Origin: Edolisoma coerulescens
Taxonomy: Eukaryota > Chordata > Aves > Passeriformes > Campephagidae
Assembly: GCA_013397115.1 (NCBI GenBank)
Contig: VWZW01001228.1
Span: 1,294,200 to 1,358,199 of the forward strand
DNA length: 64,000 nucleotides
Direction of reading: 5' to 3'
Shown piece by piece: positions 1 through 13,725 of this stretch (its first letter is position 1; every line of letters starts with the position of its first letter). The notes below the pieces were generated by a model. The model did not search any database and was not told where the DNA came from. It worked only from the letters and a program-made list of their open reading frames with translations. Position numbers and translations under genes: made by a program.

Positions 1-3000
1 AATTAAAACAAACAGAAGCAGTGTACTGATTTTGAATGTCTCTGTTCTGAATGCTGCTTTCGAAGATGTGTATGAGGACATGACTTTTCAGCAGATAGGG
101 GTACTCGGTGTGTTCTGCAAGCCTTTTCTTTCCTTCAGGGCTAAAATGGCTAAGCAAAACTGGAGAAGGGAAGAACTCCAGTTGCACTTGAGTTCTGGCC
201 ATGATAAGTAAAGCATACATGAGATGAAGGTCGCAGAAAGGCAGAGTTATGGATGGCTTTTCTGTGTACCCTGATGTCAGGTCTCAGGGAAGAATAATAA
301 CACAAACCTCAATTTTATCATGGTCAGAAATGCTTTATGAGAGGCAGAAGTCAGATCACACAGGTTTTTAGTCGCCCTGAAATGTTTGCTTAAATGAAGT
401 TTAGTGATGGGTGTCTAACTATAAACTTTATTACACTTGTACTTTTATTATAGTCAACCTGCTTTATCGCCTGCTGTATCTCATGATGTCGTAGTATCAC
501 AAATTATATTTAAATCCTTTGACCGCCTTCCTGTTTCACTTTGTCCATATGGTCACACATATGCTCTCCTCCTTTTGTCTCTTGGCCCTAAATTTTTCTT
601 GGATTCTCCGCTGTGACACACACAGGCTCCCCTGCTTTCTGGGACACTGGGGATCCTCCTTGGCTTCATGGACATGTGTTCAGACAGGTCCCCCATACTT
701 TGCTGGAAAGCAGCCCTGCACTGCATTCCCCTCCTCTCCATGTTCTCTCAGCCATATTATTCGATGTAGCATCACAGTCATATCCCTCATCTTCTGCAAG
801 TGTGCTGCTCTGTCTCCATTTATCTCGTATGAAATGGCTTTAGCCCTGCCAGGCTAATGCTGCCTGTTGTTTCCCAGAAATTGCTTACCTGTCTGTCAAA
901 GGAAGCTGCTTAGAGCTCCTAACTAGAAATCAGAATAAGCATTCAGCAGATCCCTATCCCTTCCTTATGCGGAAAATAATAAAAAAAAAATGGAGAAAAG
1001 GTTACCCTTGTTTAGACCAAGTCACATTGTCTACTTATCCTCGTCTTGTAAGTTTTTTCTTTTCACTCCACTATAAAAATAGGTAGCACTGTTGAATATA
1101 AATAATGGACTCATACAAATCCATACGAATGAACACTGTAATAGCAAGTAAGGTCTGGAGACACAGAAAGTTTGTTATCTTCCAGAGGTAGCCTTCCCTA
1201 GAAATAATAATCCAGTGTTCTGGAAATAGTAACCTGATGGTTTTTCCCCCAGGGTATGGCAAAGGAGTACTTTAGTAGTGAATTAGATGCAAAGAGCAAG
1301 AGATGAGATTGTTCTCACCCTGCATCTCGAAAACCCCCAGAAAGGCCGGGCACAGAAATATGCTGAAACCCACAGGAAACGCCTGCTGCACCGTCACACG
1401 AGGTCAGTCAGGCGTAGCGTGCTTTAGCGAGCGCAGACAAAACAAGCTCTGGTGAAAATGCCACAGTCTAAACACGAGTAACAAAACACAGACTAATACA
1501 GCCCGAGCTTGGTGGGAAGCACCATGGGAAAAGATTTAGAAACATTCTTCTGGCACTCTTGCTGAGGTGAAGAGCTATGAGGACTTTCAGCGTCACCCGG
1601 TCACAATAGCACCACGCACCCACGCAGGAGGAGTGACTGGTTTCTTATTAATATCCCAGCACTTCTCGTTTCCAGTAGCATCCTGTAAGCACAGTACCCT
1701 ATTTACAGCTTTCCTTTGGCATTAATGAAGTGGAATACTGATGTAGCTAATCAGCGCTAGCGCTATGATGCAAGCACGCGGAGCGGCGGCAATCATCTTA
1801 GCCCAGTTGGCAGGATAAAAATAACCCCTGCCAGCCCTGGGAAGCGGCAGCTCCCTGGCTGTGGAGGAGCACAGCCCACGACCCCGTGGCTCTGCGCTGC
1901 CCTGGAGCCCAGCTTCTGTTGCAGCCCACCTGAACAGAGAAAAGAAACAATTGTTATCCCTGTCCATCCCTTTCGCTGCTTCTCTCCCCAACCCCTGAAT
2001 GTGGGCATGAGTTTTTGTACTTGCACTTAGGTCTGGACTCAGATTGCGTCCAAAAACCAAGTGGATGTAGATTGCCAAATATGCTTGTATAATTCAGACG
2101 TGGATTTTTTTTCCTCTTCGTGGCACTGTGTGAGCTTAATTTAATCTCTGTCATTTCTTATATGTGGGTAAATGTCATCTACTTCATTTCATGAATGAAT
2201 TAACACAGCCATGCAGAGGCTGTGTCTCCTGCACTGCTCACTTGGAAGGGGGAAGGGATTAGTAAATGTGTGTGACACCCTCAAGATGCTAAACCCCAGG
2301 GTTAGAGATGCTCAGAAACAGATTTCATTTGCACTCTGGTATAAGTTACTTGAAAGACTCGACCAGCTCTGTACCTTGTAATGGCCTCAATCAGCCCTCC
2401 TTCTCCTTATTGTCAACCCTAAATATATTACTTTCATACCACAAGTCTCTTACTGCACCTGATGAGGGAGGAGCTCCTTTAAAAATAGCCGTGCTTTTAA
2501 TGGTGGGGAGAAGATAAATAATCCCGGAATTTTCTTCCTTTTTTTGATACTTCCTTAAGCATGTCAGAAAGCAGAGGCCTTTTGGCAAGGTGCGAGTTTG
2601 AGATAGCGCAGAGGTTCTTGGTATGTGGAAGATAGCATTTTTAATCCCGGGTGTGTGGACAAAGAGTTGGGTGCATAACCACACAGAGCAGCGCAGGGAG
2701 TGTGCACCAGCAGGCATTTTGTGTTACATGATATTTTTAATGCATCCAGGAATTAAATTAATAGTCCTATGTGCTTATTTTAAAGCTTTCACAACATGAA
2801 AAGAAATGTAGCTCATTGAAAAAGGAAATGAGGAACAATTTATTCTTAAATAGAAATCACAGTGACCATGTCTCTTTTTTTTTTATGAATTTACACAATG
2901 GGTTGGATTAGTCTCTGGATGAGGTGTGTGAATGTCTGTGTTGGCAGAGCTGCGCTTTGAAACTTTTCTCTGTGCCTGAGACTTCTCAGTGCTACTGGGG

Positions 3001-6000
3001 CTTCATTTTCATGTGCAGTAATTTCACCTGTTTCTAGGGTGTTGTGGTTTTGGGGTGGGTTTTTTGGTTTTTCTTCTCTGAAGTGTTTATAGGTGTTTCA
3101 TGGTTCTCTAATCTGGAGTTATTCAGTTTATGAGTGCTTTATAAAAATAGTCCAGGGAAGCACCTTGCCAGCTAGAGCCACAGCCTAGGATGCGGAACAA
3201 GTGGCGCAGGAGTTAGTTCCCAACCTTCCCAAGGAAAGCTGGCATGGGATTTCCAGGTGTACATAGCAGCTGAGAAGCTCTGTTCTCACAGGGTGTCAAC
3301 AGGAAAAAAAAAAAAGGTGTTTGCTGGCAATTCCCATCTCCTCCATACCTGCCTGTCCCCCAGCCCCTCAGATGGAAAATGGAAGATTTTATTTGTTTTC
3401 CCCACTGTCACTCCAGGTTATTTAAGTTATAGGCTCCACAGACCTAGAATAAGATTTCTACTTTTGAGTATCTCCTGTCAAATTAGGGCATGGGGATCTT
3501 GGAGACCTTTAGCTGCTAATATGACACAAATAATAATGGGACTCGTGGTACTTGACAAATTTGTCCCACTCCTTTCCTTTCCTCTCAGCCCAAAATAACC
3601 CTTTCTGTGCAGACTATGTTTGGGTTTTGCAGTGGTTCATTATGTATGGCTTAGCCCTACCCCATCTGAATTGCCTGAGAGCACTGAAAGGGGACAGTGC
3701 TATGACAAATCAATTTGCTGACCTCTGAAATAATTAAGTAAGGAACGCTGGGCTTCAGGCCTATTTTAAACAAGCATTGTGCTAGTCGTTTTTATGTTTC
3801 TCTGCCTGCAGTGAAAGGGTGTGTCTAAACAAAAGAGGCAAAGAGATTGAGGAACTTCTTTTAAGGAAAAGTATCCTAAGAAAATCAGCCTTTTCCCACC
3901 ATATCTCTGTGTCTTTGTACACCTCTCCTTCTCCCCCCGCTGCTTTTTTTTTCTTTGTTCTTTGCTCTTCCCTGAAGAAAATAGTGATAATAAAATATTC
4001 TATTTTCATATGGCTCTACAGATGATCTTTGTGCACTTAACCAGACCACAGCCTAGAAAACAAAGCCTTGCTTATTTCCTAACAGCATATATATGTTTTA
4101 CGATTAATGTGTTTGTAATACATGGGACTGAGATAGGAAGATCAAAGTCTTTTGTGAATTGACAGCAGCACTGTAAACAAGGTGAAAGGGTTGCAGGTGT
4201 TTCCCACATGGATGTTACACAAAAACATATGGCCCTTTGCCATAAGGTACTGTATGTGCTCTCCACCTTTTCCTGTGCAGCAAGGCAACATTGCTGTGAG
4301 CTTTGCTCGGAGAGCATGTCCGTGGCTCAGGACCTGGGAGACACTGTCATCAGCAGATAACCATGCAGTGTGGCCAGGATGATCTTGGGAGCATGGAAAG
4401 GCTAATGCTAAATTGGTCTTTTGAATTAAAAGTAGCTGATTGATCCTCTGTGTCATCTGAGAGCAGAAATCTGCATTCTGGGGGGATCCCTGGCAAACAC
4501 TGGGAAGGAATATGATGGTCCTAAGTGTTTCAGGAGTCAATGTGCCCCTTGTCTCATTGCTCCTACTTCAGTTCAGAGTTGGACTTGGCAGGCATCTCTT
4601 ACCTCCATGGGTTATCTTCTGTGGCCGTGGCCATGGCAGGCACTAGGTGTGGGGCTGAGACACCTAGGCCATGTCTCCGCAGAAAGCAATGGTGTTGCAT
4701 GAGGAAAACTGCAGATATCATTGCTGGATTGCTGTATAACATTGGGGATAAAAGTAAATGCATTTAGTAAATGACTAAATCATTGTAAAGAGGACTGCAG
4801 GATCCTGGGTTGACCCTGAACACAAGGCAGTCATCTCTGTCCTTCTCATTAATTGCCATGAGAGTGGTGCTTGTCTGCTCTTAGGAATGAAACTGCTGTA
4901 GCTGGGTGTGGTGGGTGTTTGTAGCCTCTTCAGTTATTAAAACACTTCTGATGAAGTTTAGCTTACTTTGTGCAATACCCTGTAACATAACCACCTCCTT
5001 GACCTGTGAGCCCCTTGGTAATCTTTGCTTTTTTCACAGCTTGTGGGAATAGACCCATGCCCTCTGCTGAACACTTGTGAAAAGCTTTTTGCCTGGCCAT
5101 CCCAGCCTGCTGGGGCAATGTCTCCTCATCCACACTTTCATCTGCTGGGGGAAGCTCACACTGTCCTTGTGCTGTTGATGCACTGGTACCAGGTCTTTCC
5201 TGCCTCACCTTCCAATGAAGCTAAAGCTACTGGTCTAAAATGTGAATTTCTTTCTCTGTTCTGGAGGGCTGCAGTTTAAACTGAAATATAATAGAAATTT
5301 CCCCAACAGCATAACTTAATTAACCGATGCTTCATCTACACAGGAAAATGCCTTCATGTGTAGGTCATGAAATTCAGTTTTGCTGGTGTGGCAGTGTTAC
5401 AGCTGATTTCCATGTGGACAGAGGTGCATCGCCCCAAGGGTGCAATGCTACGTGCATGAATTCTTGTTTCTCTGCAGGACCAGGCTAGATATTCCCAAGT
5501 ATTTGCTTTACACCCCGAAAGCCCTACATGAAAATATTATAAAGTGTTGGGTCAAGCAGTGTAATGGTCCTGTAGCCAAAGGCAGGACTTCTATGTGTGA
5601 ATGAGCCCTGTGAAAAGATTAACCTAGGAAAAGTTAATAAAAAGTGCTGTCCTAAATTATTCATGAATCCATTTGCGATGTACTTGCCCAGAGGCTTTTG
5701 TTTTTCTCAAACTCTTATTTATTAAAATCTGACAAGAATATCAGGTTTTGTTCAATAATAAATCTAAGTCTGTGTGAGACTAGTGATTTCCTCATCCAGT
5801 AACACAGCATCAAAATGAAGTTACATAGCAGGGGTGAATATGTTATTTACTTGGGAAGAATAGATTATTGTTCAGGAGGATTTTATCTTTTACTTGCTAT
5901 TTCGAAACAAGTGAAAAAAACCCAAAACACCTAGTTGGGAGATAGCCTCTTGTTTTGTGACGGAGGCCTTGATCCTGCAAAGGATTTTAAATATATTAAA

Positions 6001-8754
6001 ACTCAGTTAAGCATCTTTCTGGTGGCTTTTCAGGTTCCAAACCTGTGTTTGCTAAATGAAATAGCTCAGGTGATCTTGTTTCGTGCTTAGTTCTACTTGT
6101 CCTTTTTCCTTAACTTCAGGAAAAGACCATGGAAGTAATGGTTCTAGCCTATGGATTTTGACTTCCAAAGTGTGTCTATACACAACCTCATTTTTCTGTG
6201 TCCTAAAAAAGGTTAGAAATATTATATACAGAAAGCAGTAGAATGGAAAAAAGGTGGGAAGAGGGCTTTTGCTGTTTGGGATCCAATAATGTGTGTGCTT
6301 TATAGCAGTCATTCCTTAAAAAAGGCAGAACTTTGCTTAAAAATCAATTTAAGTTTGTTTTTTTTTCCCCCAGCATTTTCAATTTAGTAGTTGTAGGAGA
6401 TTTTTTTTTTCCCCCTTCTCCTTCTCTGCCCTAATTTATAACTGAATATAAAGAAAGGAAAAGCAGGTGCCTATAGCTAGAAAGTTAGAGAAGAGTAAAT
6501 AAAAAAGAAAGAGATTAGCTGTGGAAACAGAACTGGGAATTTGGGTGACTGGTCTGAGTTGGAGAATGATGAATAGATTTGTTTGCATAAGCTTGGCTTG
6601 TGAGTCACTTTCTCATAAAAGCAGCTTGAGTAGGAGATGCTCAGGTCCCGAATTTTAGTCCTGAAAGCTTTCAAGCACAAAGTGCACTGTGACATAGAGA
6701 CTCCTGCTGTGAGTACCATTCTGTTATCCAGTGGACAGGAGCTGGAGCTTTTCAATTTCCCAGGTTTGAAATGAAATAAACTAGAAGTGTGTCTCTCTTA
6801 CACACACATGCTTTGCATGATGTGTCATGGGGTGCCCCTTTCTGGTCAGAGTTAAGCTATCTAGGTAGACATAATCAGCTTCTGATTCAGATTTGGAATC
6901 TGGTGTCAGGAAATTGGTCTCTGTGAAAAGCTTTTTGTTGCAGGACCATCAGCCACTAGCCATTAGATGTGACAAGGAACTTGCTAAACTTGGAGGGAGG
7001 AAGAGAAAAGCAAGGTGTGAGGTCAGTATTTGTGGCTGGTCATCCTGGGTAGGTTCAGAGCAGCACGTATCTTTGCCTCTCTGATGCCAGAAGAACTGTA
7101 CAGAGTACATGCAAAAGGTGCATGTAGGGAATTACCCTCTTTTGCTCAAGTCTGTGATCAAAACCCTTTTTAAACTGAGGCCTCAGCTCTTTTGTATGCA
7201 CCTATGAGGATTCTGAATAGAAGTTTGACCATAAACAGCTGCTTTTGCTGTGGTTGAGCAAACTGGGAGGGGTGGAAATGGTTTACCTCCTTTGCTAACC
7301 TTTGGTAGACCACACCACCCATATCTGAGGTTGCAGCAGAGCCTATGAGTTGCATTTGGGAAATCAAAGTTCCCTCTGGAAACCCACCAGAGAAGAAAAG
7401 ATGATGTCTTGCTTCCTGAAGAACATTGTGTTCTTGTTCTTCTCTGCCATTTGTTTGTTACAAGTTTTGGTGGTAGGGAGGTCAAGTTGGACTGTGAAAC
7501 CTTGCTTTGGAATCAAGATATTTGTCTGATTTGTTTGCCCTTGAAGAAATCAGGCTGCTGCAGCTTCATTGCCATGGGAACCTCTAGTTACTATATTTAA
7601 TCCAGCCCAGGGTTTGCTTGTCTATTCAGTTGCTGCAGTGTAGACAGGTGATAAGCAATGTATTGATACTGAGCTGTATCATACCAAAACGATCAGACAC
7701 AGGTATTACCACGGTATTGCAGCATCTGTGGTGCTGCTCTTGTGTTCTGCTATGAGCTGCCTGGTCCTCCTGTGCCTGCCTCCAACCTCTCCTTCCTCTC
7801 TCCTGGTGGAGAAAAGACAGCGCTGCCTGAACAGTCTTTCTGGTCCAGCGATCCACAAAGGTAGGGACTGCAAGCAACCTCTGCTTGCTGGTGGTGCTTC
7901 TTCCTCCCCCAGCAGAGCAGCCAAGCATCGAGTGCCTGTGGGCCTTGGAAGGAATGGTGCTGGAGAAGCTCTGCACCCCTAGAAGTTGTAGGGTTGGGAT
8001 GGGTCCCAGTACCTCTGCAGCATACACAATGGTGTGAAGACCCAGAAGGGCAGACCCTGGCTCCAGAAGCTCGTATTAAAATGGAAGCAGGGAAATAGAG
8101 GCTGTACAGGCAGAGACACCCCTATCACCCATTCTTCTTCTGAAGTTTTACTAATTCCCTTAGACTTGGTAAAACTTTTCCCCCCCCTTTTTTCCCCTTC
8201 CCAATTAGTGTAATGTAAGGTATGTCCATGGCAATGCAGAACCTGAGCTGCACTCTGTGCCAGTGCTAGTAGAAGTGGTGGAAGTGCGCCTTTATTGCAG
8301 TCACACTGGGGGGACTTCTGCAAAGACTCATTATAGACAGGGCTTAGCCATGAAAAGACATCTCATGTGGCTGATGGCAGGAAACTTTGTATGTCTTTCA
8401 TGATTATTTGGGTTGATTTCTAATGTTTTACTCCTCTATAGTGTGGTTTAGAGATACTACATCACTTTGTACAGAATTCAGAGTGAGCGTAGAGTGTGCA
8501 AACTTTATGTTAAAATGTTGGCTGAGTACTGATTAATCAGTAAAAGATTTTAAGCTGTTTCCTTTAAATCCCAGGACGATGCATCTTAATTTAACAGTTG
8601 AGAGGGCTGGGAATGATACTGCTTTACCTAAGGGAATACATTTTCTGTGGTATTTGTTCACTGCAAGTATATTCAAGCAAAAAGAGATATTTTAGGGAAG
8701 GAGATGGTTCTCTGTGGTCACCATCTGCTAAAATGATTCTCTATTTCTTTCTAG
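1..8754 (+). other. TBXAS1: 3' part of an upstream TBXAS1 intron
   Basis: This stretch precedes the first recognisable exon and ends in a pyrimidine-rich acceptor (TTTCTTTCTAG at 8744-8754). The exon begins with the last base of a glycine codon, so at least one more coding exon lies upstream, with the membrane anchor and proline-rich hinge. I looked for a segment matching the conserved residues just before the Tyr-Tyr of this exon (a Tyr-Gly-Pro motif ending in Cys-Gly at a donor) and did not find one here. The sequence is mostly unremarkable AT-rich intron. The exception is a CpG-enriched patch at about 1320-1900, described separately. Open frames in this interval are short and show no recognisable family. 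Confidence 0.7.
1320..1900. promoter_or_regulatory. CpG-enriched intronic patch, candidate regulatory element
   Basis: CpG dinucleotides are much denser here than in the flanking intron, for example in the runs at 1390-1440, 1590-1625 and 1750-1795. The patch contains a perfect 12-base palindrome AGCGCTAGCGCT at 1753-1764, followed by a short GC-rich segment (GCGGAGCGGCGGC) at 1779-1791. No exon with good splice sites and a known family match was seen in it. It may be a conserved non-coding element or a weakly methylated enhancer. The functional assignment is inference from composition only, and conservation cannot be judged from one sequence. Confidence 0.3.
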
Positions 8755-8851
8755 GTATTATATTGGTCGCCAGATGTTTGTGGTGGTCTCCTCACCAGAG
8801 ATGATCAAGCAAATCTTAGTGACGGATTTCAGTAACTTCACTAACAGAACT
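8755..8851 (+). CDS. TBXAS1: Thromboxane-A synthase (CYP5A1), internal exon, human residues about 80-111
   Basis: This is an internal exon of the endoplasmic-reticulum P450 that isomerises prostaglandin H2 to thromboxane A2 (and to HHT plus malondialdehyde). It starts with one base that completes a codon from the previous exon, then reads 32 codons beginning YYIGRQMFVVVSSPEMIKQI and ending in FSNFTNRT. The human enzyme has GYYLGRRMF, MIKQVL and FSNFTNR at the same places, so the match is specific to CYP5A1 and not the related CYP3A family. The acceptor is TTTCTTTCTAG and the donor is ACT|GTGAGT. The exon ends in phase 0, which fits the next exon. The region covers beta-strand 1 to the B helix, a part of the substrate-entry side. 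The exon is intact, with no stop or frameshift. Confidence 0.93.
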
Positions 8852-9120
8852 GTGAGTACATGTAAAAGCTGGCTTTGTGGATGGAGTTGGTAGCACTGCT
8901 AATTTGAGCTCAGATCAAAAGTGGTTACAAGGAAGCCAGAAATAGAGAGAGACAAAATTACAACATGGTTCAATAAGACTTTAAGCTATATACACTCAAT
9001 ATATACATTCAGTCAATGACTCTTGTTACCAGAACACTCTAAGGATGAAAGGGAGTGTCCATAGAAGAGACATACTGTCCTTGTGACTGAAGCACCAGAT
9101 GGATGTTGAAGAGAGAGGTT

Positions 9121-9352
9121 TTCAATATCCAGTTTTGCCACTGACTTCCTGTGAAATCTTGGGAAAATCACTTACTAGCTCTCTTCCTCAGTTCTCAATC
9201 TGTAATGTGGAGATAGTATTATTTGCTTTCTCCCACACATGGTCTGTTTTGTGCTTTTAGACTTCAGAGGGCAGGAGCAGTCTGCCTGGGACAAGAACAT
9301 GCCTCCCACAGCTATTGTATATTAGTCATACCTGAAAATAATAAATAGCAAA
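9121..9352 (+). repeat. Old MIR-like (CORE-SINE type) copy
   Basis: The segment reads like a diverged MIR in sense orientation. A TTGCCACTGACTTCCTGTGA block is followed by a CTTGGGAAAATCACTTA block, then CCTCAGTT, then an ATCTGTAATGTGGAGATA block. These match in order the MIR core usually written as cttgggcaagtcacttaacc, cctcagttt and atctgtaaaatgggataa. The 3' part (GGGCAGGAGCAGTCTG, then a tail with ATAATAAATA) resembles the 3' end of amniote MIR relatives. It begins about 270 bases after the donor of exon 8755-8851. The identification is by recall of the consensus, so the exact boundaries are approximate. Confidence 0.65.
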
Positions 9353-10437
9353 GAAGGAAGTTGGAGTTAGCAAGAATTTATACATATGCTCTTGGTTACA
9401 CTCATCTTGGAAAACTCATTTTCAAGAGCTGCTTAGAACAAATGATGAGGGTGAATGGCCAGAGGGATAGTAAAGAGTTCCAGCAGTTGCTCAGGATTTT
9501 ACTAGGAAATACTGTCACTGCGTGCTGCCTCAGTCCCATCCATTCCCTGCTTCCCTCTGGGCCCTTTGTATGCTCAAATAAACTCACATGTATTCAGGAG
9601 GGTTGTTTGAGCCCTCGGGGAACATTTCTTCTCTGATCAGCTGTCTGTCTTCTCTGTCCCTCTGATCCTCTCTGCAACCAGTCAGTCAGTTTGCAGTCTG
9701 CTTGTCTCCTTTGCTTGCTTCTTTTGGTACATGAGTTTCATCTTGTGACTGCCTATGTCTCACTTAGTAACTACTGGTACCAGCTGCCCCCCATTCTGCC
9801 CATAACCCACACTTGAAAGGAAGAATCTATTTTTAGACTTCTTAGGCTGAAGTTGTTGTATGTGACAAGGGGCTTTTCCCTGTTTTCTCTATACTTGAAG
9901 AAATTTTCCATTCCTTCCCTTCTTCCACCCCAAGCAGGAGCCCTATTTCTTCCTGTCTGTAACTTTCCCATGCTTTTCTTCTTTATAATTGGTAGTAGCA
10001 GACTGTACCCACTTCTCGTAGCAGTAGCTGGTGATCAAATAACAGCTCCCTGAAATGAGGGAGCTTTCCTTTGAGGGGACTCAGAGATTTGTTCTGCTCT
10101 TAACTTTAGTCAGCCTGGTCATTTGGATATATCTTCCTCTGTATTGTCACCCTTCTTCGTTGGTGAAATTTTTCTTCCTCTCCAGGCTTTTTGTGTTCAG
10201 AGGTTTCTCTCTCTTTCTTGTGGTTGTATGTCTAGCTGTCGTGGTCTGTAACATCTGTGTTCCTCTCTAAAATTCAGGTAGGTTATGTCACCATAGCCAG
10301 TCTCTCCCTCTCTCTCCTTTTTTATTTTTTTTCTTCATCAGGGATCTGTTAGGTATAGCTGTCTCTGCAGGTTCATATCTTGCCCTTATCACTTGACTGT
10401 CCCCTGAATCATTTGTGGCTTTTCTGTACAACATCCT

Positions 10438-10532
10438 GCTTTATTGATGAGGAACTGAGACATAGACGGAGTGACATCCCTGCCACTAACCAGAAAGCCT
10501 ATGACAGATGAGAAAATTTAACTCCTAGCCTT
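10438..10532 (-). repeat. Old MIR-like SINE fragment, antisense
   Basis: On the + strand it reads TTTATTGATGAGGAACTGAG, then ACATAGACGGAGTGACATCC, and later AACTCCTAGCC. This matches the reverse complement of the MIR core (tttacagatgaggaaactgag, gcacagagaggttaagtaac, then a gaacccagg block). It is strongly diverged and lacks clear ends. Boundaries are approximate. Confidence 0.5.
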
Positions 10533-13500
10533 CCCTTTAGCAAAATTAGCAGTTTCCCTCCTGTGCAGGGTTGCTATTTCTGTCTTGCTTAATGCCCATG
10601 AGTCTAAATCAAGTGAACTTCCTTCATCTTATATGCTCTCATCTGCTTGTTCTATGGTCTTCTCACATACCTGCAATCTTTGATCATTTCTCACTTTCCT
10701 CTTTGTTCTCCCCTCTTCCAGCCATTGCTTTTCACTTATTGGAGATAAGCAGCCTTCTCTTTCTGGGTCCTTCCACATCTAACCTGGGGATTTTTCTCCT
10801 CTGGAGTTTTCACACTGGAGCTGTCTCCTCTTTAATTTGCAGTCATCTCTCTTGGTGAAGTATTTGGTTATCCTATACACTAATAATTCTACATGAATAT
10901 AAATAATGCTGGATGGTACATAAGGAAGGCCAGTGGAATTTATTCAGATGTGATTTGGGTTGTATGCAAATAATGATTGAAAGGTGAGAGTGAGAAATGC
11001 ACTTTCCAAGTGATAGAATTCTTTCTTATCACATTGACTGAATAAATGTCATTTTAAGACTTTTAATAGGGTTGCTTCTGTTCGTATATTTTAAAATTAG
11101 TCAAAGCAAGCTCCTCTACTTCAAGTGAAGGTTTCTATTTGCTAGTGGAGAATTCAAAATGCTAAATAGATCCCCCTGGTTTATTTTACCAATTCCTTCC
11201 CCAGTGATAAGTGGTTATAGACCTGACTTTGGAGTCAGTGCTGTTCACAAAACTAGGCTAATGTATTCCAGTCCAGACATGGCACGTGCTTATTATTTTA
11301 ACCCAAAGCCTTTTCTTTTAGTTTAAGAGTATCATTCTTTTAGGCTGAGAGGATGGGAAAGCAGGTGAGACCATTGGGTTTGAACAGGTCTTAGGAAAAC
11401 ACAATTGTGCTTTTCTTTGCCCACCTCCCCACATGCATTTCCAAAATCAAGATTTATACTTCATTCATTCACCGGAGTGAAATGTGAGTTATCTAACCTA
11501 GAATGCCTCAAAGAGAGATTATTCTCTGTGTAGCAGTTGTAGCAACTGTATGTTAACAAATCATCCCTGAGTTTCAGGATGTGCAGGACTAATTCTAAAA
11601 GCTAAGTGTAGAAAAATTTTATATTCCATGTTTATTTTGCCACTTTTCCAATTAATTGTAAAACATATACATATTTGATTAAGAGGCAATGGGAAATTGA
11701 ACTTGTGAAGGGCTGAGAAGAGTGGATGTATTGATAGAAGCCAGTAAGATGATGATTCAGTGAGTTCTGACAGCTTTTATTAAAGCTATCTGTAATGTGA
11801 TGTTATGCCTTTGAGTGCTCGTAAGCAGGATGACTTTAATCTGGGATTGTGCACTTGTGGACTACCTTCTGGGAAGTCATCAGAAGGCCTTTATGGAATG
11901 AGAGTGGTTTTAATCAGCTGAGAGGATTCTTTTGGAAGCATCTTGTGTCCTGTCTCTACATCCTGAAAGACCTAGACCATTTGTGCACTTCTCACACATT
12001 GAACCTGTCTGCTCACTCATTGTATAGACAAAGTAGATCTTGCACATGAACACAAGCTAAACTACTCTTCATTTTGTGTTTCCGTTTGACACTATATATT
12101 TTATGTCTTTACTATGGATATATTTTGAGTATTGCTGTAAAAAGTCTTTTATATTCCCCTGCTATCTTCTCTTGTTTCTGAATTACTGATTAATAATTCT
12201 TGCACAAGAAATGTATGGTGACTACAGGTCAAATCTGCATTAAGGTTCACTTCCTTTTAGAATAAGCAACCAAGTCTAGCACATGGGCTGTTATTGCCTT
12301 GTAGGCACAGGCTATATGTATTGTTAACTGTATAATCACAGGAAGGCAATAATGACACTCTACTTTCCTGTTTAATTTGGTCTCATTTAATGTAAGTGTT
12401 TTAGCCATTTAAAAACAAAAATATCTGCTGTAATATACCTTCATACTTGAGGCATATGAAGCCTTTTCCCCATGTTTTTAATTATAGTTGAAGAAGAAAA
12501 TATGAAAATTAGTTTATAGACCTTCTGCCAAAAAATATGGAATTAATTTTAATTTAGGTTAACCATGGAAACCTCAGCCAGCATTTAGGCAGGGCTGTGC
12601 TGGAGTAAATGATACCTTTTTCTCACAACTATGTTAAGTTGTCTCTTGAATAGCAGTTTCCTTTTAAGAGCTCTAAGACCATTTTTAACTTCATTACTGT
12701 GTTGCAAGTGAGATAGGATTATGATGTTTGTTGCATTCTTCCAGGTGGGATAATGACACATAATCTGTTTTCAGATTGTTTTTAATTTCTGTATTGAAAA
12801 TTTGTTTTTCAATTAGTACTTGAGAATCATTAAAGCGTACTTTTAAAAATGTAGGAGCAGAATGTTAAGGTAGAACAATGTGAAGAGAAACATTACCTGG
12901 CATATAATTCAAATAATTCAGAAGTTGTCTGTAAAAATATTTCCTAAAAATGTGGATTCAGTGAGCCCTAAGGCAAAGGTAAGGACGAGCTACAAAGTCA
13001 AGGTTTGCCAGGCTGCTGGAGCCAGTGCTCTTGCAGGATACATGAGGCTGTCACAAGTGGAAATTAGTGGTTGATTCAGACCAAATCCTTAAATCTACCT
13101 ACCAACCAGCCAGAAGAGAGTGACATTTTAAAATTCAAAAATCGACACCAATTCCAGTCACTGTAAGAAAATGTTGCTGTTTTCTCAGCAGAAACTTTGC
13201 TGCTACAGTGGAACAAATAATAATGGTTTAGCAGCAAGCAATAATGAAGTGGTAAAAATAAGAACAAAAAAGTACCAGGAATATATATGTGATACAAATT
13301 CCTTGTATCCCTTTTGACGGAAAAGTGAGTTGCTTGAGCTTTTTTTCTTTTTGCTTTTCTATTCTTTCTCTTCATCTTCTAGTTGATCCACATAAGATCT
13401 GATTATTCTTTTCACATGTAGAATTTGTTACACTAAGCTGTTGGCTTCATCTTTATTTTGGTAAACCTGTAAAGCTTCAGGCTGACCTAGGGATTAAACA

Positions 13501-13654
13501 AATAAAATGCAACCACCAAGCAGGAAGGAACCTATTTTCTGCATTTTGTTCAGTTGTGATCCAGGATGCCTGACATATCCCTGAACTGGCTGTTCTTTCT
13601 GGTCTCTTGCTAGGGGAAAGAAAATTGTATATTACTGTATCAAAAGATCCATCC

Positions 13655-13725
13655 AAATCTGATACAAGATGCCCTCCAGAGGTCACTTCTAAACTCAACC
13701 ATCCTGTAATTCTGTGAATTTTGGG
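13655..13725 (+). repeat. CR1 LINE 3' tail fragment
   Basis: The segment ends with CCAGAGGTCACTTCTAAACTC, then AACCATCCTGTAATTCTGTGA. This is the usual 3' end of CR1 (agaggtcccttccaacc, then an attctgtgattctgtga repeat). Only the terminal part is clearly recognisable. The 150 bases before it may belong to the same copy but are too diverged to assign. No coding sequence remains. Confidence 0.6.
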
